Assembly: GCA_904066235.2 (NCBI GenBank)
Contig: CAJFCV020000002.1
Coordinates: forward strand, 6,448,001 to 6,512,000
Length of the DNA: 64,000 bases
Origin: Bursaphelenchus xylophilus
Taxonomy: Eukaryota > Nematoda > Chromadorea > Rhabditida > Aphelenchoididae
Reading direction: 5' to 3'
Shown: one piece after another, positions 34,999 to 45,962 of the stretch
How the letters are laid out: each line of letters starts with the position of its first letter
Numbering within the stretch: the first letter of the stretch is position 1
Notes under the pieces: model-generated
What the model was told of the DNA's origin: nothing
What the model saw: the letters and a program-made list of their open reading frames with translations, nothing else
Database searches by the model: none
Translations under genes and position numbers: made by a program

Positions 34999-36466
34999 GT
35001 GGCTGACAAAATTTTCTTTCCACCTGTATCTCGGGAACCGTTGGGCCTAGAACCTCCAAATTCGGCATAGAAACATTATGGGGCAATCTAACATCACACC
35101 CATAAAGTCATATCAGTTGATGCACTTTCAGTGCACTTTTTATACAAACGGCAAAAACGTGATGACAAAATTTTCTTTCCACCGCTTGTAAATTATAAGC
35201 CAGAGGGCGCTATGGCATGATTGTGGTGTCGTTGTGATCGCGAAGAAGTCCTCTTTCGATCCGTGGCACAATTTTACAGGACCTTTCGTTTGTTCGCCCT
35301 TGGGCGTCTGCCCATCGTTGCCTTGTCCGTTTTCTGCCAAATTCGTGGCCGAGAAGCTCGCAGAAGGCCCAAGGAGATGAAACTGCCGTTAAAAAATCTG
35401 CTATTTATGTTTGCAACATTGTTTATACCGGCAGTAAAATTAGATTCAATTTAAGTGTAAAATGTGCACTTCCAGGGTTCGCGAAACCAGAAAATCGCTT
35501 ATGTACAGAATGGAAAAGTCCAAATAACATGCGTTTACTAGACATATGGCGCATTTTAGGTATTATACGACAGTCTGTGTTGAAATCTACTACCTTATCT
35601 TACCCCCCTCTGGTCTATGTCGTTTTTAGTAACGCAGGTTGTTGCATTATATGACGGGGAGGAATTGGCATTACTTATGCTTGACATATTGGAACTTTTG
35701 ACTACCAGACTACCTTAATACATTGACTTCGTCCTGCCTTTAACGTTTTTGGCACGACAAGTTGCTTGCGCGGGAAGCTTAGGGTTGCAAATTTTGCACA
35801 TGGGGCATACGGAATCTTTCTTCTGCTCAAACCTAAACGCGACATCAGAGACTAAAATCGTCACTATTTTTAAGGCTGTAGTATCATAGAAAACATATCA
35901 GCAAAAAAAGTTACTTGAATTGTCTGCAGGGTCCCCGTAATAACGTAATTTTCTGGCAACGAGAACCCTGGAAGTGCACATTTTCCTATGCAACACGCTT
36001 AAATTAAATCTAATTCTACTGCCGGAGTAAACAATGTTGCAACCATAAATACCAGGTTTAATAAGGGCAGTTTCGTCTCCTTGGGCCTTCTGCGAGCTTT
36101 TCTGGCCAAGAGTTTAGCTGAAAACGGACAAGGCGACGATGAACAGACGCCCAAGGGCGAAAAAACGAAAACTATTGTAAAATTGCGACACGGATCAAGA
36201 GAGGACTCCTTTGCGAACACAATGATACCACAATCATGCCTTAGCGCCTTCTGGCTTATGATTTACAAACGTTTTTCCAAAGTGGAAAGAAAATTTTGTC
36301 ATCACGTTTTTGCCGTTTGCGTAAAAAGTGCACTGAAAGTGCATCAAATGATATGATTTTTTGGGTATGGTGTTAGATTGTCCCAGGATGTTTCTATGCC
36401 GAATTTGGAAGTTCTAGGCCCAGTGGTTCCCGAGATACGAGGTGGAAAGAAATTTTTGTCAGCCAG
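34999..36466. mobile_element. 1.47-kb foldback element with about 480-bp arms
   Basis: The ends GTGGCTGACAAAATTTTCTT and the inverted counterpart are flanked by TA dinucleotides (34997-34998, 36467-36468). The arms run to about 35475 and from about 35964 and are clearly inverted copies (for example the TTCGCCCTTGGGCGTCTG block and the GTGCACTTTCAGTGCAC block). Matching ORFs of 60-90 codons in both arms are shadows of the repeat. No transposase is visible, so it is non-autonomous. Confidence 0.85.
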
Positions 36467-36867
36467 TATAAAGTAAAACGGAAAACACAATGATCATCTA
36501 TATTAGATGACTGATAAAAAAGTTAGGTCCAATCGGAGTATAAATGAACCATCAGAGAAAGGGGAAAGGGATCGATAATTGCAAGGATAACGACGATCAA
36601 AGGGTGAAAGTGGGGGGAACTCCATTCCACAGGTGCGCAAAGAAAAGAACTCATCCACAACGCCAGAGGGGATAAAAAGAAAGGGAAAGGAACGGACCTG
36701 TTCCCTCATTTCACATTATACGTCATATTATACTCAAAACAATTGGTCAAACCCTCGGCATTGGTTTGATAACAGCCATATAAGGGTTTCTGTTTCGTAT
36801 ATTATAAACAAAGAATAAACATTTGAAAACAACTAATCTAAATCTCAAAAAATTACAACGACGTCAA

Positions 36868-37224
36868 TTAGACTGAGAAAAAGTGATCCGTCATCCCAAA
36901 AGCTGCAGTAAACTGTTGCACAAAGTAGATCAATGTAAAGTAGTATAAAGGAATTGGAGACTCTCGATTACTGCGCTGTAAAGAAAAGCAAACAAACCCA
37001 GGACACAGTAAGAGAACAAACCATGGGGACTAATTATAATACTGAAGGGTTCTCATTTTAAACATCAATCAACTGGTAAAACCCATAGGCGAAGATCAAT
37101 ATCGAGAGGCCGACCTCGATATTCTCCTTCAAAATCAACTCAAAACAAACGGTTACGTAAAGAACGGGCTTTAATTCCGCCGTAGATACCGATAATGACG
37201 TATGCACACACGTTCAGGTAAAAT
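36868..37224 (-). CDS. Candidate small multipass membrane protein, interrupted upstream by a foldback element
   Basis: The - strand frame 37185-37064 (PVLYVTVCFELIL...VGLSILIFAYGFYQLID) joins through a 34-nt intron (37030-37063) to SPWFVLLLCPGFVCFSLQ and IPLYYFTLIYFVQQFTAAFG, stopping at 36868. All segments are strongly hydrophobic. The upstream part is unclear: the foldback (37225-38597) sits exactly here. Joining across it would link to an ATG near 38626 (MKWRPRRNN), or to a different frame (MLFYLNVCAYVIIGIYGG). It may be a gene with the element in an intron or a broken gene. Family not recognised. Confidence 0.35.
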
Positions 37225-37409
37225 GGGTGACTGAATTTATGGGTGACGCAGAGTCGGGTGGTGCAGGTTCGGGTGAGAACTTTCGGGTGATCGCAAAGTC
37301 GGGTGATGCAAAGTCGGGTGGTGCATATTCGGGTGATGGAATTTTGGGGTGGGGGAATTCTCGGGTGATGAAAAATATTGCACTGAAGGCTACTAAATAT
37401 AAAATATTG

Positions 37410-37755
37410 GGGGCTAATGTAGTACAGCCCCCCAGTCCAGTTTAGCCCCCCATGACCCAGTACAAACCCCCTCGACCATTCTAAACCCCAAAATTTATTT
37501 CAAAGAATTAATCCAAGTTGTATGGTCCAGCACAAGCCCCCTACGTTTTAGATCAAGCCCCATACGTTTTAGATGAAGCCCCCTCCGTTTTATATAAAGC
37601 CCCCTACGTTTTAGATCAAACCCCCAACGTAGTAGATCAAACCCCCACTTACATTTTTTGTATTATTCTAATTTGTTCATTATGTGGGGTGTGAAACGGG
37701 CAAAACAGTGGGGGTTTGAACTACCTTTCGTGGGGGGCTCAACTACCGAAGCCCC
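37410..37755. mobile_element. GCCCC-rich hAT-like MITE, copy A
   Basis: Begins GGGGCTAATGTAGTACAGCC and ends GAAGCCCC, with partly matching inverted ends. It is flanked by a perfect 8-bp duplication AAATATTG (37402-37409, 37756-37763). The opposite arm of the host foldback (near 38410-38440) keeps the uninterrupted site with a single AAATATTG. 8-bp duplications are typical of hAT transposition. The interior has tandem AGCCCCCTACGTTTTAGAT units. Confidence 0.88.
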
Positions 37756-37894
37756 AAATATTGTACTAATGGCTACTAAATATGACGTAATATTGGTAAA
37801 ATCTTAAAATTTTTTTAATTTTATGCTTTTTGGGGTTTTCAACCATCAGGAATCCAAAAATAGAAACCATTTTGTTCGAAATTTTCTGTGAATA

Positions 37895-38049
37895 TCAGTC
37901 TGTCGGGAAAATAACGGCGGATCGTCGCAGCAAAATGTCTCGCCTCGCCGCTATCGCGCACCAAATCCCAAGCCGCGGCTTGCAGTCGCAAAGCGATGAT
38001 GAGCGACTCCGAGGCGCGACGATCCGCCGTTTTTTTCCCGACAGGCCGA
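37895..38049. mobile_element. 155-bp palindromic MITE, copy 1
   Basis: Near-perfect hairpin beginning TCAGTCTGTCGGGAAAATAA, with arms containing CGGCGGATCGTCGC. It is flanked by TA on both sides (37893-37894, 38050-38051). Confidence 0.8.
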
Positions 38050-38850
38050 TACTATTTTTCTGCGATAATTTTCGAAAATTTATTTTTGTTTTTTTTTTGA
38101 AGTTTTCAATGTTATGATCATTACAACATCGTCCAGATCACCATAGAAATTTCCCACTTCAAAATGGTTTCCATTTTTGGATTCCTGATATTCGAAAACC
38201 CCAAAACAAATACAGAATTCGGTTTATTCATAAAATTTACAGTAATTCTTATATTTACTTACAATTAAAACAACAATAGTAATACACACAGAGAATTTTG
38301 AACAAAATGGTTTCTATTTTTGGATTCCTGATGGTCGAAACCCCCAAAAAGCATATAATTTAAAAAATTTTAAGACTTTAACAAGATTACGCCATATTTA
38401 GTAGCCATTAGTACAATATTTTATATTTAGTAGCCTTCAGTGCAATATTTTTCATCACCCGAGAATTCCCCCACCCCAAAATTCCATCACCCGAATATGC
38501 ACCACCCGACTTTGCATCACCCGACTTTGCGATCACCCGAAAGTTCTCACCCGAACCTGCACCACCCGACTCTGCGTCACCCATAATTTCCTGACTCCAG
38601 GTAAAATAACATTATTTCTTCTTGGTCGCCATTTCATTACACTTATTTACCTAAAATATATTTGAAAAGTCGTAAATATATAAGTTTTAACTATTAAAAT
38701 AGGTACATGAAAATTATGAAATTCAAAGGATGGTACCGTAACGCCTATAAAAATATAAAATAAAGATAATGAACGTCGGAAATCCAAATGTCCTGCCTGG
38801 CAATGGATTGCAATCATTATAATAGGGAAAATAACGTATAACGCGTATTA

Positions 38851-39005
38851 TCGGTCTGTCGGGAAAATAACGGCGGATCGTCGCGCCTCGGAGTCGCTCA
38901 TCATCGCTTTGCGACTGCAAGCCGCGACTTGGGATTTGGTGCGCGATAGCGGCGAGGCGAGACATTTTGCTGCGACGATCCGCCGTTATTTTTCCGACAG
39001 ACTGA
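38851..39005. mobile_element. 155-bp palindromic MITE, copy 2
   Basis: Same length and ends as 37895-38049, in near-identical sequence but inverted in the middle, flanked by TA (38849-38850, 39006-39007). Confidence 0.8.
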
Positions 39006-39089
39006 TATTATATAATTTATTATCTTATCGACAAGCAGGGGTGTTATAGTTGCTGTTTCTCAAGTTCTAACACGTTTACAAGTCTATAG

Positions 39090-39190
39090 TTCCATTATAG
39101 AACCACAAAACTATCACATTGATCCTTTACTAGCTAGATCAACGCCTTTTTTGCCTCAGTTTAGATCCCGAGCCTGGGCGCAGTTCGCAG
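39090..39190. repeat. Dispersed repeat with GGGCGCAGTTCGCAGA motif, copy 1
   Basis: Shares the blocks AGCTAGATCAACRC, TTTTTTGCC and TGGGCGCAGTTCGCAGA, in the same order and spacing, with 54485-54600. Confidence 0.55.
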
Positions 39191-39199
39191 AACCCTCTA

Positions 39200-39300
39200 T
39201 AGACGGGCCTGCACGGGCCGGGCCGGGCCGGGCCTGGAAAAAGACTAGACGGGCCGGGCCGGTGATTAGACGGGCCGGGCCGCGGGCCGAAAATCGGAAA
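39200..39300. repeat. GC-rich GGGCC tandem block
   Basis: Three spaced clusters of GGGCCGGGCC repeats, each preceded by AGACGG or TGCACGG, in otherwise AT-rich DNA. No coding frame. Confidence 0.6.
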
Positions 39301-39540
39301 AATAGGGTCTGCTGACCACCCCTGTCGACAAGAAAAACAAGAATGACAGTTGACACCAGGGTCAAGTCTTCCTCTGAAAAAAGTGTTTTCGGAAAGTAAA
39401 ACGAGCCGGACGCCGTTGTTCCTTTTCCATCAAGTAAATACACTTTTACTGGAAATTAATCTACCTGTGGTTGCCAGCAGTAACTCTGAAAACCGATGTT
39501 TTGACGTTAAAAGTTGTACGGAGAGGCGGCAAATATGGTT

Positions 39541-42500
39541 ATGATTGATTATGCTGAACATTTTTGGGTATGTTATGATAAATTCGATTTATTCTCTTTT
39601 TTAGGGTGATCGCCACATTGGGTTCCATGTTCTTTATGAGAATATAAAGAGAGGAGAGGATAATGTACAAGATCTGAGCATTTTTGTGAAGGAGAGGATC
39701 TCTTTGGAAGAGGAAACGCTAAAATTTCTAAACAAATACCTTAACCGGGTAGGGAACGTATTTTTGATGAACTTTTTTTATAAATTTTTATATTCTACAT
39801 TTTTTCTTTTCAATTGATACCTAAAACATTTAGGTCAACGGTTTTATCGCTGCGAATGGAGCCTTTGTGGATTCGTGGAGGCTCACCAAAGGAACATTAG
39901 AACTGTGGTCGGAGATCCAAACATCACTTCTCAAAAACTTGACCGACTTATCCAAGGAAATAGTCAAATATCATGATGAATTAGTAAGATCGAGGAAAAA
40001 ATTGAAGGAACAGGAGGTAATTGATGCTGTAAATTTGATGCAAACTACTACTACATGTCTCCAAAAGGTCGGTTTGCTTTAAAAATGAAGTTTGTTGTTT
40101 AGGCCAAGGAAACTTATTCTCAACGTTGTGGAGAAGTTCTCAATTTGAAAAATGAAAATGCGAATGCGAAAGATTTGTATAAAGCGAAGAATAAACTTTC
40201 CAAAGCCTACGAAGAATACAAGGGCTATGTGGAGAAGTATCAATCAGTGAGAGACAACTTCGAGGAGAAGATGCTCAGATCGACCAGAGCTTTCCAAGCA
40301 TTTGATCAAGCCTATTTGAATCAAATCAAAGCATTTCTGATATCTTTTGCAAGGAATGTGGATGACGCTCAAAGTGCGATCGCCCAAGTCACAGTTGATT
40401 ACAGACAGTCAATGGAAAGAGTTGATATCGAAAATATAATGCTCAGATTTGTTGAAGAAAAGGGGACTGGAACTGAGCGACCTCGTATGTTGCGTAATAT
40501 TGTCGGTATATGATGTGCTGACCATGCTCAAAATTAATTTTTATCTTTTTAGAAATGGTGCGTTGGAGTGATACTGATGAATTGCCGGCTGAAATAGATC
40601 TGGCTTCGAATCCAGTGGGTTCAGTTTCCGCTCCGTCCTCATCAAACTCCTCGGCCATCGTTTCCTCGCCTCCAGAGCAACCATCTCAGCCTTCAGTGAA
40701 TGATTTACTGTCCTTAAACGCGCCTTGGCCGACTTCCATTCCGGTAAGAGCAAAGCCCTCAGGGAATAAGCATGGGATTGCAGAAATCGGACACGGATTC
40801 CGAAAAAGAGGAGGTCCAAAGTGCCGGGGGAGCATCATACGTACCGCCTCAGCTCTCATCATGGCTGGGGCGTCAGAAGATCACACAGTGGTAAGCGATT
40901 TATCATTATCCGCGAAGGGCGTCTGATCAGCGGGAAAAAAACTCGTTTCAGGCGGAAGAAGCACGCGTCGCAGTCAAATCTTACCACAATTAATAGTCAA
41001 GAGTCTGTCCAACCAGCCGAATTCTCGGCCAGTCTGAATGATAAAGGTGAGTTGGACGTTTATTTTAGGATTTATAATATTTTATTTATTATTGAACAAA
41101 ATTTGTTCAGGATCTTTCTTGAAACGATACATAAAATCCAAGGCCAGTCCAGGCTCTGATGTCCCACCAACTGACGGAGTCATGGAATCAGACAAGAGAT
41201 CCGAAAATGAGGATGAGAATGGCGCCACTCCTCCTGTTGATGCTGAAGGATACACCATAAGACCCGATCGGAACACAGATGAGGTGCGCAACCATTGGTC
41301 GAGCTGTTCTTCAGATGAAGATGAACTCGAATTCCAAACCTCCAAGATAAAGGGGCTTCAAATCAAACCACTTAGTGAATCCAAGGCTACGATCAACAGC
41401 TCGGTTGACGAGATTAGAAGTGCCGTAGGGCATATTCATTTGCAACGTTCGTGTACTTTGGATAAGGTAAAGATAAGTTTATTTGGAATATATTTTTGTA
41501 TTTAGGATCCATGGTGTCCCTCAGGGTCTCAGTCTCCCTTTTCTCAGAGTCTGAACACTACACTTAAACCCATAAGGACAGCTTTCACAGGCGATGACCA
41601 AATGAATCGAAAATTTTCAGGTAAAAGAATGCATAATTATCGTAGCTTATTCTTGCAGAATTCAATTTCCCTACTGCCCCAAGCCCTCTTGACTTTTCTC
41701 AATCTACAATGACTGGGTTTGGAAGCTCGATAGCAAGGGCCAGGCCAAGAGGAGGCAGTTCCCAGACGGGATTGGCCCCTTTAATACCCACTCGGGATCG
41801 CCGTGTAAATTAAACATTTATCTTTTGTTGATCTTTTTAGGACTCCTTTTTGCCGGATGAGGGTTTCCCCATCGGTCATTCTATTGGATCTTTGGGATCT
41901 CTGGCAAATCTGAGCCAATGGCCTCCGTCCTCTGATGTGCCATCCACCAACTCCAATTCTCCTCTGTCTTTCTCTGAATCTCAGAATACATTAAGACAGA
42001 CCAAGATTCCTATAGCCATGGGTATAAACGAGTTCATTCATGCATGGTTCAAATCCAAAGAGTAGGCGTTGCAAAGAATATGACTTAAGAATTTGGTATT
42101 TAGTTCTACTGTAAGAGTATTTGGCACTGTAATGGTATCCTTTCCGGGCTCCTTCCTATCTCAGCTAGAGGATCCAAATGACCTTAGAGAGCCTCTAAAG
42201 TTCACTCTTCGGAATGCGAATCAAATAAAATCAGTTCAACCAAACAAGAAGCTCCTTCCCGAGTGTGATCTGCTTGGATTACCTCGGGAAGCACTTACTT
42301 TTACGGTAAATAAAGCTGCTATCTCGTCCTGGGTTCTAGAACAACAAAAGGCGAAACCGAATTCTTCGTTTTACAATGTTGATGTAAGTTTAAATTCAAG
42401 ATGGCAATCGAATTTCAGTTGATTCGATATGAACTCGTAAATGGATATGAGGCTCCCTTACTGCTCAATGCCTATTGGAAGACCGAGGAAAAGCAGACTG

Positions 42501-42631
42501 ACATCAGAATTGATTATCGACTAAATCCGAGTGAGAAATCTCTTCAGAATCCCTTGATTAATATCCAGGTGGATACAAAAATAACCGGAGAAGTTGAGAG
42601 TTTCCAATCGGACCCTCAAGCGAAGCTGTAA
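39541..42631 (+). CDS. fcho-1: FCHO-type F-BAR and mu-homology domain endocytic adaptor
   Basis: Thirteen exons: 39541-39567, 39605-39748, 39834-40067, 40103-40484, 40553-40743, 40784-40890, 40952-41046, 41111-41466, 41506-41620, 41659-41804, 41841-42061, 42104-42383, 42419-42631. The F-BAR domain (residues about 1-270) opens with MIDYAEHFWGDRHIGFHVLY and ends RFVEEKGTGTERP, as in FCHO1/2. A Ser/Pro-rich linker has a DPW motif (about 513-515) of the kind that binds AP2. A mu-homology domain starts near residue 645 (IPIAMGINEFIHAWFKSKE...VRVFGTVMVSFPG). FCHO nucleates clathrin-coated pits by opening AP2. The C-terminus is uncertain: the frame stops at 42629-42631, but a strong GTAAGT donor overlaps that stop and a 34-nt intron (42628-42661) would add only a few residues. 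Either way the last strands of the mu-homology domain are missing from my model. Confidence 0.87.
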
Positions 42632-43583
42632 GTTCTAACAAAGGAATGGTGTGGACTGCAGCTTTCAACGTGAGGCACCAAATTCTGAAAAGGCATACAG
42701 AATTTAGTAGGAATCCACTTTTTTTGGAACGTCGTAAATTGGGGAAACTAAAAAGTTTCTTTTCTCCTGTGAAGAGGTAAATGTCGAAATTAGGATAATC
42801 GATGGTGCTGATTTCAAAAATAATATCCATTTTTTTTTTGATTACTGGAAATCATTAAATCGATATCTGAAGCACGATTCAAAATTTTCATAAATTATGC
42901 TATGCGTATAGGTCCCGATGCGTAGATGTGACTGTCTTGAGACAATTATGCGACCGTAATTGATATTTTAGAAAGCGAAAACATCGATAACACTGATAAC
43001 CCAAACCAAAAAATTTTTTTTCGCAATTCTCTATTTTGTACGCTCTTTCAGAACTCTTATATTGAAAGCTCACGGATAGTTCACACCTTTACTTGTCAGA
43101 GGTGTGATTCTAATATAATTGTAGTAATGATGATGACTTAACATGGACATTTACCGAATTAACGCGACACGGGGACTCTACAGGGTCTCTAAAGGCCAGA
43201 TTAAAACTAAAATCAGGTCCCTCGATCCCTCAAAACACGCACATTCAATTCCAGGTAAGCCATCTCAGAGAGGCTATGATCTTTAGACTTCAAACACAAC
43301 CGCCTCCAATGCCCAGGTTAATCTGGATAGTGATGTCGGATACCAGTTAAGTCTAGTCAGACGAAAAGTTGTGTCCGGGAAGTACTTCTGCGAGCCGGAA
43401 GTGAGATCATGACATCCACAGATTTCTATCAAATATTATCTAACATGGATATCATCGAATAATGCTCAGCCAGCACCTATATGGTTACATATGGTGTTAT
43501 TAATTTATTTGTAATAAATTTAACAAAATTCTACTCGGAATCTCATCGTTCTCAATGTTAAATAATCGGTCGTTCATCTGAAT
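42632..43583. other. Gap between FCHO and the GNAT-like gene
   Basis: May hold the unresolved last FCHO exon: the frame through 42634-42777 encodes NKGMVWTAAFN and GKLKSFFSPVKR, which resemble the end of the mu-homology domain but are out of frame. An ATG at 43144 opens a 39-codon frame ending in a GTAAGCC donor with no good acceptor. Nothing else is recognisable. Confidence 0.4.
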
Positions 43584-44580
43584 ATGTTCAAATTACGAAG
43601 TCGTGTGTTATATCCGGTACGTGGGACCGTTAACAAAGCGGGCCGAGACGTTATCCGCCCCTATTGGTATGTCTCCCAGTTCGATAATCGAGGAAGAATC
43701 GAAAGAGCTGGCCCTCAGGACCTCGAAGCACTCTCAAAATTTACGAGCAATGGATTTGCGACATCTGAACCTCTGACAGTCGCGCTGGGTAATATTTTTG
43801 ATTATATCTAGTGCTGATGACATCACGTTGCATTACTACATAGTATAAAGAGAAAATGATTGCAGGCATTCCAGCGGATGTTGTCAATCCATATTTCAAA
43901 AGCCGAATCGAGCAATCCCTGAAATCTCGCTACTGTCTAATGGCCTTCTATCTGGGCAAGTTGGTCGGAGCACTCATCGCAAGGGATATCCAAGTCAAAT
44001 ATACAGATGAGAACATCATCAAAAAAGAGATTAAACCAGATTATAAGGACGGTAAAGCAACTAAGCTAAGACTTTTATTATTCAGAAATCGACAGGGTGA
44101 TGGAGGATGGATGCCCAGACAGACGATTGGCCAGAATGAAGGTTCTGATGGAGAAATGGGAGAAGATAATCCCGAATCTCATACCTCCAAGTGTCAAGAA
44201 GGTACTATACATTGAACATGGATGCATCCTGCCTGAATACAGAGGGTAAGATAACAAAAAAATATTAATAACACTTGCAGGGGTTTACTAGGAAAGATTT
44301 TACTCCAGGACATCCGGAAACTTGCGCATCAAGACGGAATCTCTCACTTTATCACTGTGGTCACTTCTAAAAATGCCAATAGACATTATAGTCAGGTAAA
44401 ACAGACAATTGAGATAAAACCTTGCAGATGTGTGAGGTCAAGTTTGTATTCGAACTGTCTAAATTCATTGATGGAGGAAAGAAAGTTTTCCCAGAAAAAG
44501 AAGAAATGCTTCATCAAAGCGAGATGGCATTCTTGGCCATGGGAGAGACTGATGATCCTAATTCTACCGAAGTTGAATAG
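43584..44580 (+). CDS. GNAT-like N-acetyltransferase domain protein
   Basis: Five exons: 43584-43788, 43866-44051, 44086-44245, 44281-44395, 44428-44580; predicted 272 aa. The central part has the GNAT acetyl-CoA signature pattern: a strand VLYIEHGCILPEYRGGLLGKILLQ followed by an amphipathic helix, then HFITVVTSKNANRHYSQ as the motif-B-like segment. A basic N-terminus precedes SKFTSNGFATSEPLTVALG, also seen in nematode GNATs. The substrate cannot be told from the sequence. Introns are 77, 34, 35 and 32 nt. AATAAA at 44608-44613 follows the stop by about 28 nt. CCDC174 starts 300 bp downstream on the same strand. Confidence 0.78.
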
Positions 44581-44880
44581 AAACTTTAAAGCAGCACATA
44601 TTGAAATGAAATAAACACTATACACATGACAAATCTGTTTGGCACAGCAGTGTTGTCTTCATCCGTTTTCCGAATATTTTTTGTTGATTCGACGGTTTTA
44701 CATTTAGATACTGTAGTTTCTTTATTCCGGACAACACTTGACACAAACCGGCGGGGAAGACTTGACGCAAATCTTTTTACGCTTTGTAGAGGAAAATAAA
44801 TTGGCGTATTGGAGATTTCGTTTAGTTTGTTATTCGTGTGTAACACTACTGCCTAAGGCGTTTCTTTGTATACGGATTTA

Positions 44881-45874
44881 ATGCAAGAAGAAGATGAAGA
44901 ATTGCCAGCTCCTTCCCAACACGTCCACAAGACTACCAACATTGCTTCACTTTATGCGCTACGCGCGGAACTATTGACCAAAAAGAACCAGGTGAAATCT
45001 ATTGGACTTACACGCAAAACTCTTGATATTGGAAAGCACAGCATACTAACTATCAGTAAGAAGGATAAGGAGCTAAAAGAAGATGGCAAAAAGAGAAGGC
45101 TGGCGCGGATAGAGAAATTGGCTTCAGAGATCAGAAAGGAAGAAGAAGAAAGGGAACGGAGGAAGAAAGTTCTTGAGGAAAAGGCCAAGATTTATGAGAG
45201 ACTTACGAGTGGAGAACGCTTAGTAAACGAGGATGGCCGAGATGTCGAGTTCTTGGTTAACTTTAACGTGAAGAAACGAGAGATTGAGGTAAGTATTACT
45301 ACTGCATTGATTGTATTTTGTTTAGGAAAGAAGAGAAAAAGAAGAAGAAGACAGAGAACAAAAGAGAAGCAGGTTTGAAGAAGATGAAATTGAGGTCCCA
45401 GAAATTGAACCTGAACGATTATTTGATAGGTATAATCCAATGGAAGAACCTGGTAGATTATTTGGACCGTCTCATGCTGTTTTACCTACCGGAGAAGAGG
45501 AAAGAACAGAGAAGATCAAAGAAATAAAGGATATGTCTAAGAAAACTGAGGAGACTAGAGCTAAGAGGAAGAAGATATTGACTGAAAAGAAGAGAGCTGA
45601 GAAGGAGAAACTCCAGAAATTCAGAGCCAGAATGAACCTCTCCCCGCTCCCATCCACCAGCGAGGAGTCTGAAGAAGAGTATGATGTTCCCGGCCCATCG
45701 CTGGCAGACATTCCACTCCCACCAGAACCTCAAAAAGCTGCACCGGTACCAAAGAATCAAACAAGTTATGGAATAAGGGAGTGGGATGAAGGGAAATGGT
45801 ATCGGAAATGGAAAGAAGATCAGGAGCGGAGAAGAGACGATGAGTTCGCCCCTCCCAAGTTCTACCGTAGGTAG
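44881..45874 (+). CDS. CCDC174 family nuclear protein
   Basis: Two exons, 44881-45288 and 45326-45874; predicted 318 aa. It is highly charged and coiled-coil-like in two blocks (residues about 65-110 and 175-215). Family landmarks: LEEKAKIYERLTSGE followed by an acidic stretch and FLVNFNVKK, and near the C-terminus YGIREWDEGKWYRKW...DDEFAPPKFY, matching the REWDxGK and DPEFAPP motifs of CCDC174. The human protein associates with the exon-junction complex and splicing machinery. The first ATG of the exon was used; the longer frame upstream begins with TTG and is not needed. 37-nt intron. Confidence 0.82.
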
Positions 45875-45962
45875 AATAGATGTTTTTTCTACAAATATGT
45901 GCCAGTAGTTCATATTTACTTATTTTATTTGGTATAAAGAAGATTACAATATAAAATATTTT

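Larger units (their letters stand above)
37225..38597. mobile_element. MULE-like foldback element carrying nested insertions
   Basis: The ends GGGTGACTGAATT and the inverted GAGTCAGGAAATT are flanked by a 10-bp direct repeat CAGGTAAAAT (37215-37224, 38598-38607), the 9-10 bp size typical of Mutator-like elements. The left arm contains a 346-bp insertion (37410-37755), and the centre contains a 155-bp palindrome (37895-38049). The outer arms are built of repeated TCGGGTG/CACCCGA units. No transposase. Confidence 0.85.
38608..39540. other. Gene-free stretch before FCHO, with repeats
   Basis: Holds the palindromic MITE (38851-39005), a segment at 39090-39190 related to 54485-54600, and a GC-rich tandem block (39200-39300) built of ACGGGCCGGGCC units. 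No gene seen; the promoter of the F-BAR gene should lie at its right end. Confidence 0.5.

Noticed and set aside
35140..36356. Matching frames in both arms of the 1.47-kb foldback that look like a small gene pair
   Set aside because: They are inverted copies of the same repeat, lack any family motif and end at different positions.
43144..43260. 39-codon ATG frame ending at a good donor
   Set aside because: No acceptor downstream gives a continuing frame, and no motif is present.
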